Source: Rhizobium sp. Root483D2
GTDB taxonomy: Bacteria > Pseudomonadota > Alphaproteobacteria > Rhizobiales > Rhizobiaceae
DNA length: 64,000 nt
Reading direction: 5' to 3'
NCBI RefSeq assembly: GCF_001426685.1
Contig: NZ_LMFB01000038.1
Span: forward strand, 62,001-126,000
Of the stretch, positions 34,698-43,241 are shown in pieces. The notes under the pieces were generated by a model. The model did not search any database. It was not told where the DNA came from and saw nothing but the letters and a program-made list of their open reading frames with translations. Both the position numbers and the translations under genes were made by a program. Positions within the stretch are counted from its first letter, which is position 1. Every line of letters begins with the position of its first letter.

Positions 34698-34910
34698 ATG
34701 ACACCCGGCCCAATTTTCACCGATGCGCAGCTTAAACTTTGGCTGCGGCGCGTTAACACTGAAATGTCCAAGGGAACGCCGCCGGAAGAGACTTTGGAAC
34801 TAGTCAAGGCAACCATGCACGCACAAAATGCCGGCCAGGCTCCACTTTTACCGGCCGAAGACAGCACCCCAAAAACAGCGAAAAATTCTAGGAAACGCTG
34901 CCGGGAGTAA
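34698..34910 (+). CDS. Hypothetical protein, 70 aa
   Basis: Open frame with purines (GAGAA) before the ATG. Acidic-helical N-terminus (FTDAQLKLWLRRVNTEMSKG), basic C-terminus. No known domain. Modest support: codon use fits, but conservation cannot be checked here. Confidence 0.4.
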   Translation: MTPGPIFTDAQLKLWLRRVNTEMSKGTPPEETLELVKATMHAQNAGQAPLLPAEDSTPKTAKNSRKRCRE

Positions 34911-35082
34911 GCGTTTTTTCCAGCTTTTGACGTGCGGGCGCACAGGCATTTCCGCAGCCAGATACATCATGTTTATTGATGCAAGAGATCAATTATATTC
35001 GCTTGAATGATGAGGGGCCATCCGGCATTACTCTTTCATGGTCGCGACCTTTGATGCCTCCCACTCAAAAGGAACCAGAGCA

Positions 35083-35286
35083 ATGACATTCCTGAGTTTA
35101 GAACAGAGCACCAAGTCACGCCATTCGTCCTTCGCGTCAGCCCTTCTTGGCCTGCGGTCGCGTGCCGTCGCCTCGTGGAAGCGCCGCCGTGCCGAGCGTG
35201 CGCTTGAGGGCCTCTCCTACGACACATTGAAGGATATCGGCTTCCCATCCGCCGATCGCACCAACGGATCCAAACCCGCACGATGA
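35083..35286 (+). CDS. DUF1127 family small protein
   Basis: 67 aa; the C-terminal half AERALEGLSYDTLKDIGFPSAD fits the YjiS-like DUF1127 signature. In alphaproteobacteria some DUF1127 proteins are small regulators that affect RNA turnover or phosphate and carbon use; which role this one has is unknown. ATG 35083 with AAGGA upstream. A terminator follows at 35345. Confidence 0.78.
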   Translation: MTFLSLEQSTKSRHSSFASALLGLRSRAVASWKRRRAERALEGLSYDTLKDIGFPSADRTNGSKPAR

Positions 35287-35720
35287 TGCGGTATGGAATG
35301 GCCTGTGACAGGCAACGGTGTCGAAGAACCATGAGCTGCGTTTAACAAAGGGCATTTCGGCCATGAAGGCGGAATGCCCTTTTTGTTTGCCGGGATCGCA
35401 AAATCCGGCATGGCCTATTTCCGACACATAAGATTTCCGCATCCGCTAGTCGCAAAACTGCCGGGAATACGTCCGGAAACGCGTCAAAAAACCGTGCTGC
35501 AACTCGGAGAGGCAAGATGCGAATGCGACATTTCCGGCATTGATAACGAAGCTTTTGGCCGTTTTCTGACCATTCTGCTGTTTTCAGCGCCATGCCGCCA
35601 CAGCAGACGGGTATTTATTTCTTCCCAGTCGCTGGCATCCATGCCAATGTCGCATTAAGGAAAGCCCGATGACGCTTTTCCACGTGACAAATGCGACATC
35701 TGCGGCGCATGGGACCTTCG
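35287..35720. other. Intergenic region before the GlxA-type regulator
   Basis: About 430 bases. It contains the terminator of the DUF1127 gene (35345-35386). The remainder must carry the promoter of the regulator. Short frames occur (for example 35374-35658), but they show no domain or ribosome-binding site. Confidence 0.5.
35345..35386 (+). terminator. Terminator after the DUF1127 gene
   Basis: AAAGGGCATT (35347-35356) pairs with AATGCCCTTT (35373-35382) and runs into a T-tract. Confidence 0.8.
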
Positions 35721-36725
35721 ATGAACAAGCCACTGACCAAAAAGCGATCTCTCGTCTTCTTTCTCGTGCCCAACTTCTCGATGCTGCCCTTTTCCGCAGC
35801 GATCGAGACGCTGCGCATCGCCAACCGCATGCTGGGCTATGAGGCCTATACATGGCGCCTCTCCTCGACCGATGGCACGCAGGTCCTGTCGTCGAGCGGC
35901 ATCGGCCTGGAGGTCAACACCTCGCTTGCAGATGAACGGAAATTTCTCGGCGGCGAAAACCGTCCCTCGATGGTGCTGGTCTGTTCCGGCATCTATGTCG
36001 AAGACTTCAACAATAAATCCGTCAATGCCTGGCTGCGCGAGGTCTACAATCGCGGCGTCTCGGTGGGCAGCCTCTGTACGGGCGCCCATGTGCTGGCCAC
36101 TGCCGGCCTGCTGACGGGCAAGCGCTGCGCCATTCACTGGGAAAACCTGCCGGGCTTTGCCGAAACCTTCCCGCAGGTCGATGTCTATGCCGATCTCTAC
36201 GAGATCGACAGCAATATCTATACCTGCGCCGGCGGCACCGCCTCGCTGGACATGATGCTGAACCTGATCGACCAGGACTTTGGCGAGAACCTGGTCAACC
36301 GTGTCTGCGAACAGGCACTGACGGACCGCGTGCGCGGGCCGCATGACCGCCAGCGCCTGCCGCTGCGCGCCCGCCTTGGCGTGCAGAATGCCAAGGTTCT
36401 GTCGATCATCGAGCTAATGGAAGGCAACCTGTCCGAGCCGCTCTCGCTTTTGGAAATCGCCGATGGCGCCGGCCTGTCGCGCCGCCAGATCGAGCGCCTG
36501 TTCCGCCAGGAGATGGGCCGCTCCCCTGCCCGCTACTATCTGGAAATCCGTCTCGACCGCGCCCGCCACCTCCTGGTGCAGTCGGCCATGCCGGTGGTCG
36601 AAGTCGCCGTCGCCTGCGGCTTCGTGTCGGCCTCGCATTTCTCCAAGTGTTATCGCGAACTCTACAACCGCTCGCCGCAGCAGGAGCGTGCCGAGCGCAA
36701 GCTGACCCTGCAGGCAGCCCGATAA
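35721..36725 (+). CDS. GlxA family (AraC-type, GbdR-like) transcriptional regulator
   Basis: 334 aa. N-terminal DJ-1/PfpI-like domain (VFFLVPNFSMLPFSAAIETLRIAN, SLCTGAHVLATAGLLTGKRCAIHWE), C-terminal AraC DNA-binding domain (EPLSLLEIADGAGLSRRQIERLFRQEMG and VVEVAVACGFVSASHFSKCYRELY). This architecture includes GbdR and CdhR of Pseudomonas, which control glycine betaine and carnitine use. With betaine genes on both sides, and a dimethylglycine-type dehydrogenase 3.7 kb away, a GbdR-like role is plausible but inferred. The ATG at 35721 or the frame's upstream start at 35691 may be used. Confidence 0.8.
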   Translation: MNKPLTKKRSLVFFLVPNFSMLPFSAAIETLRIANRMLGYEAYTWRLSSTDGTQVLSSSGIGLEVNTSLADERKFLGGENRPSMVLVCSGIYVEDFNNKSVNAWLREVYNRGVSVGSLCTGAHVLATAGLLTGKRCAIHWENLPGFAETFPQVDVYADLYEIDSNIYTCAGGTASLDMMLNLIDQDFGENLVNRVCEQALTDRVRGPHDRQRLPLRARLGVQNAKVLSIIELMEGNLSEPLSLLEIADGAGLSRRQIERLFRQEMGRSPARYYLEIRLDRARHLLVQSAMPVVEVAVACGFVSASHFSKCYRELYNRSPQQERAERKLTLQAAR

Positions 36726-36737
36726 ACACATGATCTA

Positions 36738-36776
36738 CGGCGGCGCGGCAAAAATGCTGGCGCCGCCGTTCTTTTA
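36738..36776 (+). terminator. Terminator between regulator and response regulator genes
   Basis: CGGCGGCGC (36738-36746) pairs with GCGCCGCCG (36760-36768), followed by TTCTTTT. It stands between convergent genes and covers the stop codon of the - strand gene. Confidence 0.75.
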
Positions 36777-38102
36777 CGACGCCATGGATTTAAGCAGGGT
36801 CAGTTCCGAGACGATCCGGTTTCGCCCGTCATATTTCGCCATGTAGAGAAACTGGTCGGCAGCGTTCAGGTAATTCTCGAAGGTCTCGAGCCCCTCGATC
36901 GTGGCAAGGCCGATCGACACGGTCACCGACAGTTCCTCGTCATCGGCAATCACCTTTGCCTGTGCCAGATCAAGCCGCAGCATTTCGCAGAAATCGCTGG
37001 CAGCATTGACATCGAGCCCGTTGAACAGCACGCCGAACTCTTCGCCGCCCAGGCGGGCCAGAAGGTGCTCCTCACCCACAAGCCCGCGCAGGCGCTTGGC
37101 AACGGCTTTCAGCACCAGGTCGCCAACCTCGTGGCCGTAGGTATCGTTCAGCCGCTTGAAATGGTCGATATCGAGAATGGCAATCGAGGTCGTCTCGCCA
37201 CGGCGCAGGCATTGTTCGACCAGCCTTGGCCCGTGCTGGAAGAAATAACGCCTGTTGTAGATGTCGGTGAGATAATCGCGGGCGGCAATGCCATGCAGCG
37301 CCTGGATCCGCTTCTGGATGCTGGCGACCTGAAACACCCGGCTGTTGAACTCATCGACCGGAAACGGTTTCGGTATGAATTCGGTGCCGCCGCGCTGAAG
37401 AAACCGCGCCGCATGCTGGCGGTCGCCATCGCCGGCAAGGGCTATGACCCCCAGCGTATCCTCGCCACATCGCTGCCTCAGCTCCGCCAGCAGCGTATAG
37501 GCTGTCATGTCCGGAAGCGCAAAATCGGTGACGACCAGATCAAAGCAGCCGCCAGTATCCATGAGATGCAGCGCCTCTTTTCCGCCCGCCGCCGTCGTGA
37601 CGCAGAACTGCTGCTGCCGCAGCTGGCTCAACACAACGGCCTGCGACGTGGGGTCCGAATCCACCAGCAGCACGGTCGTCTTCATATTGGTCAAGGCGCG
37701 GTCAACGAGCGAAATCACATGGCTGATCGAATCCGGCTGGCTCTTGATGACGCAGTCGATGACCTGGCGGCAGAGGATATCCTCGCGCGTGCTGTTGTTG
37801 AACGACCCCGTAAACACGATCGCGGCGATGTTCTGGGAAATCACATATTCTAGCGCTTCGCAGTTGGGCGCATCCGGCAGGTTGAGGTCGAGAACCGCGA
37901 CGCAATAGGCGCCGTCGCCCGCTTCAACGGCCTGACGAAGTGCCTCCAGGGACGCGCAATGGGTGACATCGACACCGTGCGCAGTCTCCAGTCCGTGCTT
38001 GAGAACGGTGGCAAACATACGGGAGTCCTCGACCAGCAGCATTCGCTTGCCCGAATGCTTCTGGATGTGGTTTTCCCGCGCTGGCGCCTTGCGAAAGCTC
38101 AC
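36774..38102 (-). CDS. PleD-like response regulator with two receivers and GGDEF domain
   Basis: 442 aa, two receiver domains (phosphoacceptors D72 and D193) and a diguanylate cyclase with intact GGEEF (352-356), the architecture of PleD. It would make cyclic di-GMP and so affect motility, adhesion and polysaccharide. The usual RxxD inhibitory site before GGEEF reads GEEH here, so feedback inhibition is probably lost. The paralogue at 38349 lies just upstream, apparently sharing the receiver module. Partner kinase not visible nearby. Confidence 0.88.
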   Translation of the reverse strand: MSFRKAPARENHIQKHSGKRMLLVEDSRMFATVLKHGLETAHGVDVTHCASLEALRQAVEAGDGAYCVAVLDLNLPDAPNCEALEYVISQNIAAIVFTGSFNNSTREDILCRQVIDCVIKSQPDSISHVISLVDRALTNMKTTVLLVDSDPTSQAVVLSQLRQQQFCVTTAAGGKEALHLMDTGGCFDLVVTDFALPDMTAYTLLAELRQRCGEDTLGVIALAGDGDRQHAARFLQRGGTEFIPKPFPVDEFNSRVFQVASIQKRIQALHGIAARDYLTDIYNRRYFFQHGPRLVEQCLRRGETTSIAILDIDHFKRLNDTYGHEVGDLVLKAVAKRLRGLVGEEHLLARLGGEEFGVLFNGLDVNAASDFCEMLRLDLAQAKVIADDEELSVTVSIGLATIEGLETFENYLNAADQFLYMAKYDGRNRIVSELTLLKSMAS

Positions 38103-38348
38103 GTCCCATCAATCCCATAGTGAGCCAAGGCGGCCTTATGACCATTCGGGCTCTTAAAAAAATATTGGCATTATGCAATTGGCGGCCCCGCTCAAATGAG
38201 AGCAGGACTTTTGTCCCCCGCGCATTCAACCGCCAGGCACTTGCGATTTGGTTAAAGCAGCCGGCCGGTTGATCAAGTTTTGCCACCGGGAACACAAAAA
38301 TGTCACATTTCCGGCAGCCAAAATTCTAATTTAGCTACGCCGAAATGT

Positions 38349-39182
38349 TCAGGCCGTCTTGGCGATCTTGGCGCCGAGCGTCTGGATTTTGGTCAGCGTA
38401 TCGAGGTTCTGGTTCACCCGGCAATAAAACTCCTCGTTGACGAACGGCCGCAACATGAAATCATTGCCGCCGGCCTTCAGGAAGCGCGCCGACAAGAGCC
38501 GGTTGGCCGAGGACGACACGCCGATGATGCGCAACTGATGCGGACCATAGGCGCCACGGATGCGGCGGGTCAGCTCGAAGCCGTCAATATCAGGCATGTT
38601 GTAATCGGTGATCACAAGGCCGATATCCGGATGCTTCTTCAGGAGTTCGAGTGCCGCAGCGCCGCTTTCCGCCGAACTGGTGCGGAAATTGTAGCGCTTC
38701 AGCTGCGTCGTCAAAAGCGCGCGCGCCGTTGGGCTGTCATCGACGATCAGCACGTGGTGCTTGTGGTTGGTCAGAAACCGGCAGACCGCTTCCGCCAGCA
38801 TATCAACGGCAAAAACACTGTCCTTGATGACATAATCGACGATGTCCTTGGCAAGGATGGTTTCTCGGGTGCTTTCCTGGAAAGTGCCGGTGAAGACGAT
38901 CGTCGGCACGCTCATGTCGATGAGATAGGACAGAGCCTCGCCGTTTTCCGCGCCCGGAAGATTGATGTTGGAAATGGCGAGCGTGGCCGGAAAAGAGGCG
39001 TTCTCGATCGAAAATTGCAGATCGTCATAGTCGCGGCAGACGATCACGTCGATATCGAGAAGCTCTTTCAGCCTCTTGGAGACCATGGCGGCGAAAAGAT
39101 TGGAATCCTCGGCAAGCACGATGCGATGCTGCTGCAACGATTCACCGGAATAGTACATTCCGGACACGCCAAAAAATGACAT
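38349..39182 (-). CDS. Tandem-receiver response regulator, first receiver lacking the phosphoacceptor
   Basis: 277 aa: two receiver domains and no output domain. The first domain aligns by eye to that of the neighbour (INLPGAENGEALSYL against LNLPDAPNCEALEYV), but the phosphoacceptor Asp is Asn at residue 72, codon AAC. The second has an intact Asp (LVITDYNMPDIDGFEL). Other active-site residues (AEDS, Thr in FTGTF, Lys in YVIKDS) remain. ATG at 39182 has AGG before it; MYY at 39158 is an alternative. It may be a phosphate sink or adaptor for the diguanylate cyclase. Confidence 0.82.
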   Translation of the reverse strand: MSFFGVSGMYYSGESLQQHRIVLAEDSNLFAAMVSKRLKELLDIDVIVCRDYDDLQFSIENASFPATLAISNINLPGAENGEALSYLIDMSVPTIVFTGTFQESTRETILAKDIVDYVIKDSVFAVDMLAEAVCRFLTNHKHHVLIVDDSPTARALLTTQLKRYNFRTSSAESGAAALELLKKHPDIGLVITDYNMPDIDGFELTRRIRGAYGPHQLRIIGVSSSANRLLSARFLKAGGNDFMLRPFVNEEFYCRVNQNLDTLTKIQTLGAKIAKTA

Positions 39183-39306
39183 TGATTGCCTATCTGAAAA
39201 GATTGTCCCCGAGGCCAAGCTACGCAGAAAGGTTTTCGCAGTCGTTAATCGCGCGCCCGAATGGAAGACCACTTTTGGGCCAATGCGAAACCGGCAAACG
39301 CAGCTC

Positions 39307-39570
39307 TTATTTGAAGACGGCCGAGCCGTTGACGATCTCTATCGTTTCATCGCCCTGCAGGCCGACGCGGTCGCCGCTCGGCGTCGTGATGAAACAGCCG
39401 CTCGGGCAGATCGATTCCGTGCCGCCTGCGCTGATGGCGACTTCCATGCGGCTTTCGCCCTCCACCACGACAAGCACCGCAGCGTCGGCATCCTTGTTGG
39501 TCACCGTCGCGGACCACGCCGGAAGGGCCATCATGACAGTCAAAACACATGCACTTACGAATGTTTTCAT
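39307..39570 (-). CDS. Small secreted hypothetical protein
   Basis: 87 aa with a signal peptide ending near residue 21 (AWSA|TVTN). The mature part is short and beta-rich (TVTNKDADAAVLVVVEGES), with two Cys (ESICPSGCFI) that could form a disulfide. No known domain. Periplasmic location inferred. Confidence 0.65.
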   Translation of the reverse strand: MKTFVSACVLTVMMALPAWSATVTNKDADAAVLVVVEGESRMEVAISAGGTESICPSGCFITTPSGDRVGLQGDETIEIVNGSAVFK

Positions 39571-39787
39571 TGCCCATCAGCGCCTCTGCGCCGCCCCTTT
39601 TTGGCAGTTGCACTCCAGACGACAGGTCTGGTCAGAACAAGATGCCGCTTCACCCCGCACCAGACTAGCGCACGCGGGAGGAATTGCATGAGAAATATGA
39701 TGGGACGGCTGAATAGAGGCTGAATGGCGGGGATAACCGGCGTTCATCTGGAAGGCGGTGCAATAGGACCGTAAACCGCAGAAAGCC

Positions 39788-40024
39788 TCAGCCTTTTGAC
39801 TGCCGGGTAAACAGTTGCTGGAACAGTTCCTCCGACCGCTGCAGGCCCTCCTTCGTCAGGATCAGGGATTTCGTTTTACCGACGGGATCGCGGATAAAGC
39901 CCTTCTCGTGAAGGCGGCCCGTCGTTTCCCAGTCCAAGCCTTTCCAGGCGTAGCACTCGTCGTGAAGCGTCAGCCTCAACAGCGCCAGAACCACGTCGTC
40001 GATCTTGTCCGTGTCGATATCCAT
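39788..40024 (-). CDS. DUF6429 family protein
   Basis: 78 aa. DTDKIDDVVLALLRLTLHDE, AWKGLDWETTGRLHEKGFI and LTKEGLQRSEELFQQLF fit the DUF6429 family, a small winged-helix-like protein of unknown function common in Proteobacteria. No regulatory partner evident. Confidence 0.75.
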   Translation of the reverse strand: MDIDTDKIDDVVLALLRLTLHDECYAWKGLDWETTGRLHEKGFIRDPVGKTKSLILTKEGLQRSEELFQQLFTRQSKG

Positions 40025-40204
40025 GCGGCGGCCTCACCCCAGATATAACCAAAATCTATAGCCTTCCGGAAGATAGATCGAAAAGCCCCAACCCGCAAAT
40101 CGAAAGCTTTTTGGCGAACTGAAAAAGATGCCTCCTGCTGGAGCGAGCGCGCCCAGACTGCTGACATCCTTGAACGCGCGTTGTTTAACGAGAGCGATTC
40201 CCCA

Positions 40205-40334
40205 CTCTCCGTCATCCCCGCCCCTGTGGCGGGGATCCAGTGACCCGACGTCCGTCGGGTCAAAAGACTTTTTCAAATCAAGGACTTGAGCTGACTGGAT
40301 TCCCGCCACAAGCCCTCGGGTTAAACCCGAGGGG
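40205..40334. repeat. Composite palindromic interspersed repeat
   Basis: Long imperfect inverted repeat in a 448-base gap with no gene (40025-40472). Outer arms TGTGGCGGGGATCCAGT (40225-40241) and ACTGGATTCCCGCCACA (40294-40310) differ at one base. Inside lies a perfect small palindrome GACCCGACG-TC-CGTCGGGTC (40242-40261). A third hairpin CCTCGGG-TTAAA-CCCGAGG is at 40314-40332. The shape is that of a mosaic, REP-like intergenic element found in several alphaproteobacteria. Only one copy in this window. Confidence 0.65.
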
Positions 40335-40472
40335 AGGATGAGGGGAATTGGGCAACCCGTTCAATTTCCCGAGTGACCTGCGGATTGTCAAAAAAATACC
40401 TTTGTCAGCAATCTAAACACACCCGCTCGATTGAGCGGATGCGCCTTATCGCTCCAAACAACCGAATGACGA

Positions 40473-43034
40473 TCAGCTCTTCGGCTTCAGGTTTTCCGGA
40501 TCGTAGAGCGGCTTGTAGCCGATCCCGACCACCTCGACCGGGTAGGTTTCCGCAAAATATTCGATGTTCAGCTTGCGGCCGACCTGGCAATAGGCCTGCG
40601 GCAGATAGGCGAGCGCGATATTCTTGCCGATGGTCGGGCCAAACGCGATCGAGGTCGTGTAGGAGCGGCGGCCGAGATCGTCGATCAGCACGTCGCCGGT
40701 TTCCGGGTCTATGACCGGCAGGTTGCCGAGCGGGTAGCGCTTCACGCCGGTTTTGTCAGTATTCTCAGTCATGACCAACGTGCACAGCATCGCCGTCTGA
40801 TGTTCGCGCGCCTTGTATTCCAGATGTTTCGCCTTGCCGCGGAAATCGGCTTCCTTGACCTTCGGGCGGGCAAGATCCGCCTCGATCAGATTATACTGGG
40901 TCAGAAGATCGGCATTCTGCAGGCGCAGGCTCTTTTCCATGCGGCGCGAGTTTGCATAGGTTTCCACACCGAAGGCCATGACGCCGGTGGCGCGCAGCGC
41001 GTCCCAGACAGCCAGGCCATCCTCGTATTTCATATGCAGTTCCCAGCCCTGTTCGCCGACATAGGAAATGCGGAAGGCGGTTACCGGCTTGCCGCCGATC
41101 TCGATTGGCTTGATCGCCGCAAAGGCGAAGTTTTCCGGATCGAGGCCCAACGGATCGGCAACGACTTTCTTCAGCGTCTCGCGTGCATTCGGTCCCCAGA
41201 TGCCGATGGTGATGAATTTTTCGGTGACATCGGTGATGGTGACATCAAGGCCGCGATCCTGCGCGACACGCCGCATATAGTGGAAGTCGCGCGGGCCCGC
41301 ATCGGCGCCGTTGATCAGGCGGCACCGGTCGGCCATGCGGATGACGGTAAAGTCGGCCCGCACCATGCCTTCGTCATCGAGGAAGTGGGTGTAGATGCCC
41401 TTGCCGATATTGCCGTCGCCGCCGATCTTCGCAGCACACAGCCATTCGAGCAGCTCGACGTGATCCGGACCCTCGATATCCACCATGTGAAAATGCGAGA
41501 GGTTGACGATGCCGCAATCGTCGGTCATGGCCAGATGTTCGGCATTGGACACGCGCCAGAAGTGGCGGTTGTCCCATTCGTTCTCGCGCACGGGAACCTT
41601 GTCGCCGTATTTTTCCAGGAGATGCTCGTTGGCGGCGTAGCCATGGGCACGCTCCCAGCCGCCGAGTTCCATGAAATAGCCGCCAAGCTCCTTTTCGCGC
41701 TCATGGAACGGCGAGCGCTTGACGCCACGGCCGGAAGCATAGGGCTCGCGATTGTGCACGGCCGGGAAATAGATTTTCTGCGCCGCCTCGTATGTGCGGC
41801 CTTCAATGAACTTTTCTTCCAGCTGATGCGGGTAGAAGCGTGCATAGTCGATCGAATTGTGATCGACCTCGGTGCGGCCGTCGGTCATCCAGTCGGCAAT
41901 GAGCTTGCCGTAGCCGGGACCGTCCTTCACCCAGATGGCGACGCAGTACCACAGGCCCCGCACCTTCTGGCTCTCGCCGCAGGAAGCGCCACCGCCGGCG
42001 GAAACCTGCAGCAGGCCGTTGAAGGAATGGCTCTCATTATAGCCGAGTTCGCCGAGGATCGGCGTCAGCTCCATGGCGCGCTCGAGCGGCTCGATGATCT
42101 GTTCCATGTCGAGATCGCGCTGCGACGGCGACAGGCGTGCCTCGTGCTTTTCCAGGATGTCGCGCGGATGGCAGAGGCGCGGATTGGTGGTCTCGTAGTA
42201 ACCCCACTCGATCTGGCCGCCCTCCGTCGTCTTCGGATCGCCGGTGTCGCGCATATAGGCGGAGTTGCCCTGGTCGCGCAGCAGCGGAAAGCCGATCTCC
42301 TTGCCGGTGCCTTCAAACTCGTTGTAGGGACCGAAGAATGTGAGCGGGTGATCAACCGGCATGACCGGCAGGTCTTCACCGACCATTTCGGCGATCAGAC
42401 GGCCCCAGATGCCGGCACAGACGATGACATGGTCGGCCATGATCGTGCCGCGGTGGGTGACGACGCCCTTGATACGGCCGCCCTCGACGATCAGCGACTT
42501 GGCCGGCGTGTTGCCATAGACCTGAAGCTTGCCGGATTTCTCCGCCGCGTCAACGAGCTTGCCCGCAACCGTCTGCGAGCGCGGGATGACCAGGCCCGCA
42601 TCCGGATCGAACAGGCCGCCCATCACCTGATCTTCCTCGATCAGCGGGAACATCTGCTTGATTTCCGCAGCAGAAACATAATGCGCGCGGGTGCCGAAGG
42701 CCTTGGCGGAGGACAGCTTGCGCTTGATCTCTTCCATCCAGGTATCGTCGCCGGTCCGCGCCACTTCCAGGCCGCCGATGCGGGCGTAATGGCCCATCTT
42801 CTCGTAGAAATCGATCGAATACTGGGTCGTCCAGACCGAGAGGTAATCGTGGCTCGTCGTGTAGCAGAAGTCGGAAGCATGCGCGGTCGAGCCGATATCC
42901 GTCGGAATACCCGACTTGTCGATGCCGACGATATCATCCCAGCCACGCTCGATCAGGTGATGGGCGATCGACGCGCCGACGATCCCTCCCAACCCGATGA
43001 TAACGACCTTCGCCTTTTGCGGAAATTCTGCCAT
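40473..43034 (-). CDS. Dimethylglycine/sarcosine dehydrogenase-like FAD-GcvT protein
   Basis: 853 aa. N-terminal FAD domain (VVIIGLGGIVGASIAHHLIERG, GIDKS) with a His in GSTAHASDF where covalent FAD attachment occurs in dimethylglycine dehydrogenase. The central DAO fold is followed by a GcvT-like aminomethyltransferase domain (about 430-853, GVETYANSRRMEKSLR, RISYVGEQGWELHM). Such enzymes remove a methyl from dimethylglycine or sarcosine and capture it as methylene-H4folate. Near the betaine importer, bmt and MttB on the same map, this fits the later steps of betaine breakdown. Substrate not provable from sequence. Confidence 0.82.
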   Translation of the reverse strand: MAEFPQKAKVVIIGLGGIVGASIAHHLIERGWDDIVGIDKSGIPTDIGSTAHASDFCYTTSHDYLSVWTTQYSIDFYEKMGHYARIGGLEVARTGDDTWMEEIKRKLSSAKAFGTRAHYVSAAEIKQMFPLIEEDQVMGGLFDPDAGLVIPRSQTVAGKLVDAAEKSGKLQVYGNTPAKSLIVEGGRIKGVVTHRGTIMADHVIVCAGIWGRLIAEMVGEDLPVMPVDHPLTFFGPYNEFEGTGKEIGFPLLRDQGNSAYMRDTGDPKTTEGGQIEWGYYETTNPRLCHPRDILEKHEARLSPSQRDLDMEQIIEPLERAMELTPILGELGYNESHSFNGLLQVSAGGGASCGESQKVRGLWYCVAIWVKDGPGYGKLIADWMTDGRTEVDHNSIDYARFYPHQLEEKFIEGRTYEAAQKIYFPAVHNREPYASGRGVKRSPFHEREKELGGYFMELGGWERAHGYAANEHLLEKYGDKVPVRENEWDNRHFWRVSNAEHLAMTDDCGIVNLSHFHMVDIEGPDHVELLEWLCAAKIGGDGNIGKGIYTHFLDDEGMVRADFTVIRMADRCRLINGADAGPRDFHYMRRVAQDRGLDVTITDVTEKFITIGIWGPNARETLKKVVADPLGLDPENFAFAAIKPIEIGGKPVTAFRISYVGEQGWELHMKYEDGLAVWDALRATGVMAFGVETYANSRRMEKSLRLQNADLLTQYNLIEADLARPKVKEADFRGKAKHLEYKAREHQTAMLCTLVMTENTDKTGVKRYPLGNLPVIDPETGDVLIDDLGRRSYTTSIAFGPTIGKNIALAYLPQAYCQVGRKLNIEYFAETYPVEVVGIGYKPLYDPENLKPKS

Positions 43035-43241
43035 TGCCCACGACCCTGATTGAAGACTGAAATCGGATTTTAGAGTTTGCGTCCCACAGACTAGAGCCTG
43101 TCTACGACATAATCATCATGCTGCACGACCAGAAGCGCCATGGGCGCAAATTGCCGGCACAGCTATCCCAGGCTCCGCTGCAAACGATAACCGGAATCAC
43201 CGGCACGGGTGGACCAGTCAGGGCTGGCCCAGACCGCAATC

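Noticed and set aside
40800-43049. 749-codon open frame antisense to the dimethylglycine-type dehydrogenase
   Set aside because: Shadow of the GC-rich codon pattern; its protein has no domain, and the opposite strand codes a full flavoprotein.
43088-43120. Second copy of the MITE end (TAGAGCCT)
   Set aside because: Only the first eight bases agree with the repeat at 58187; the rest differs, and no partner arm was found.
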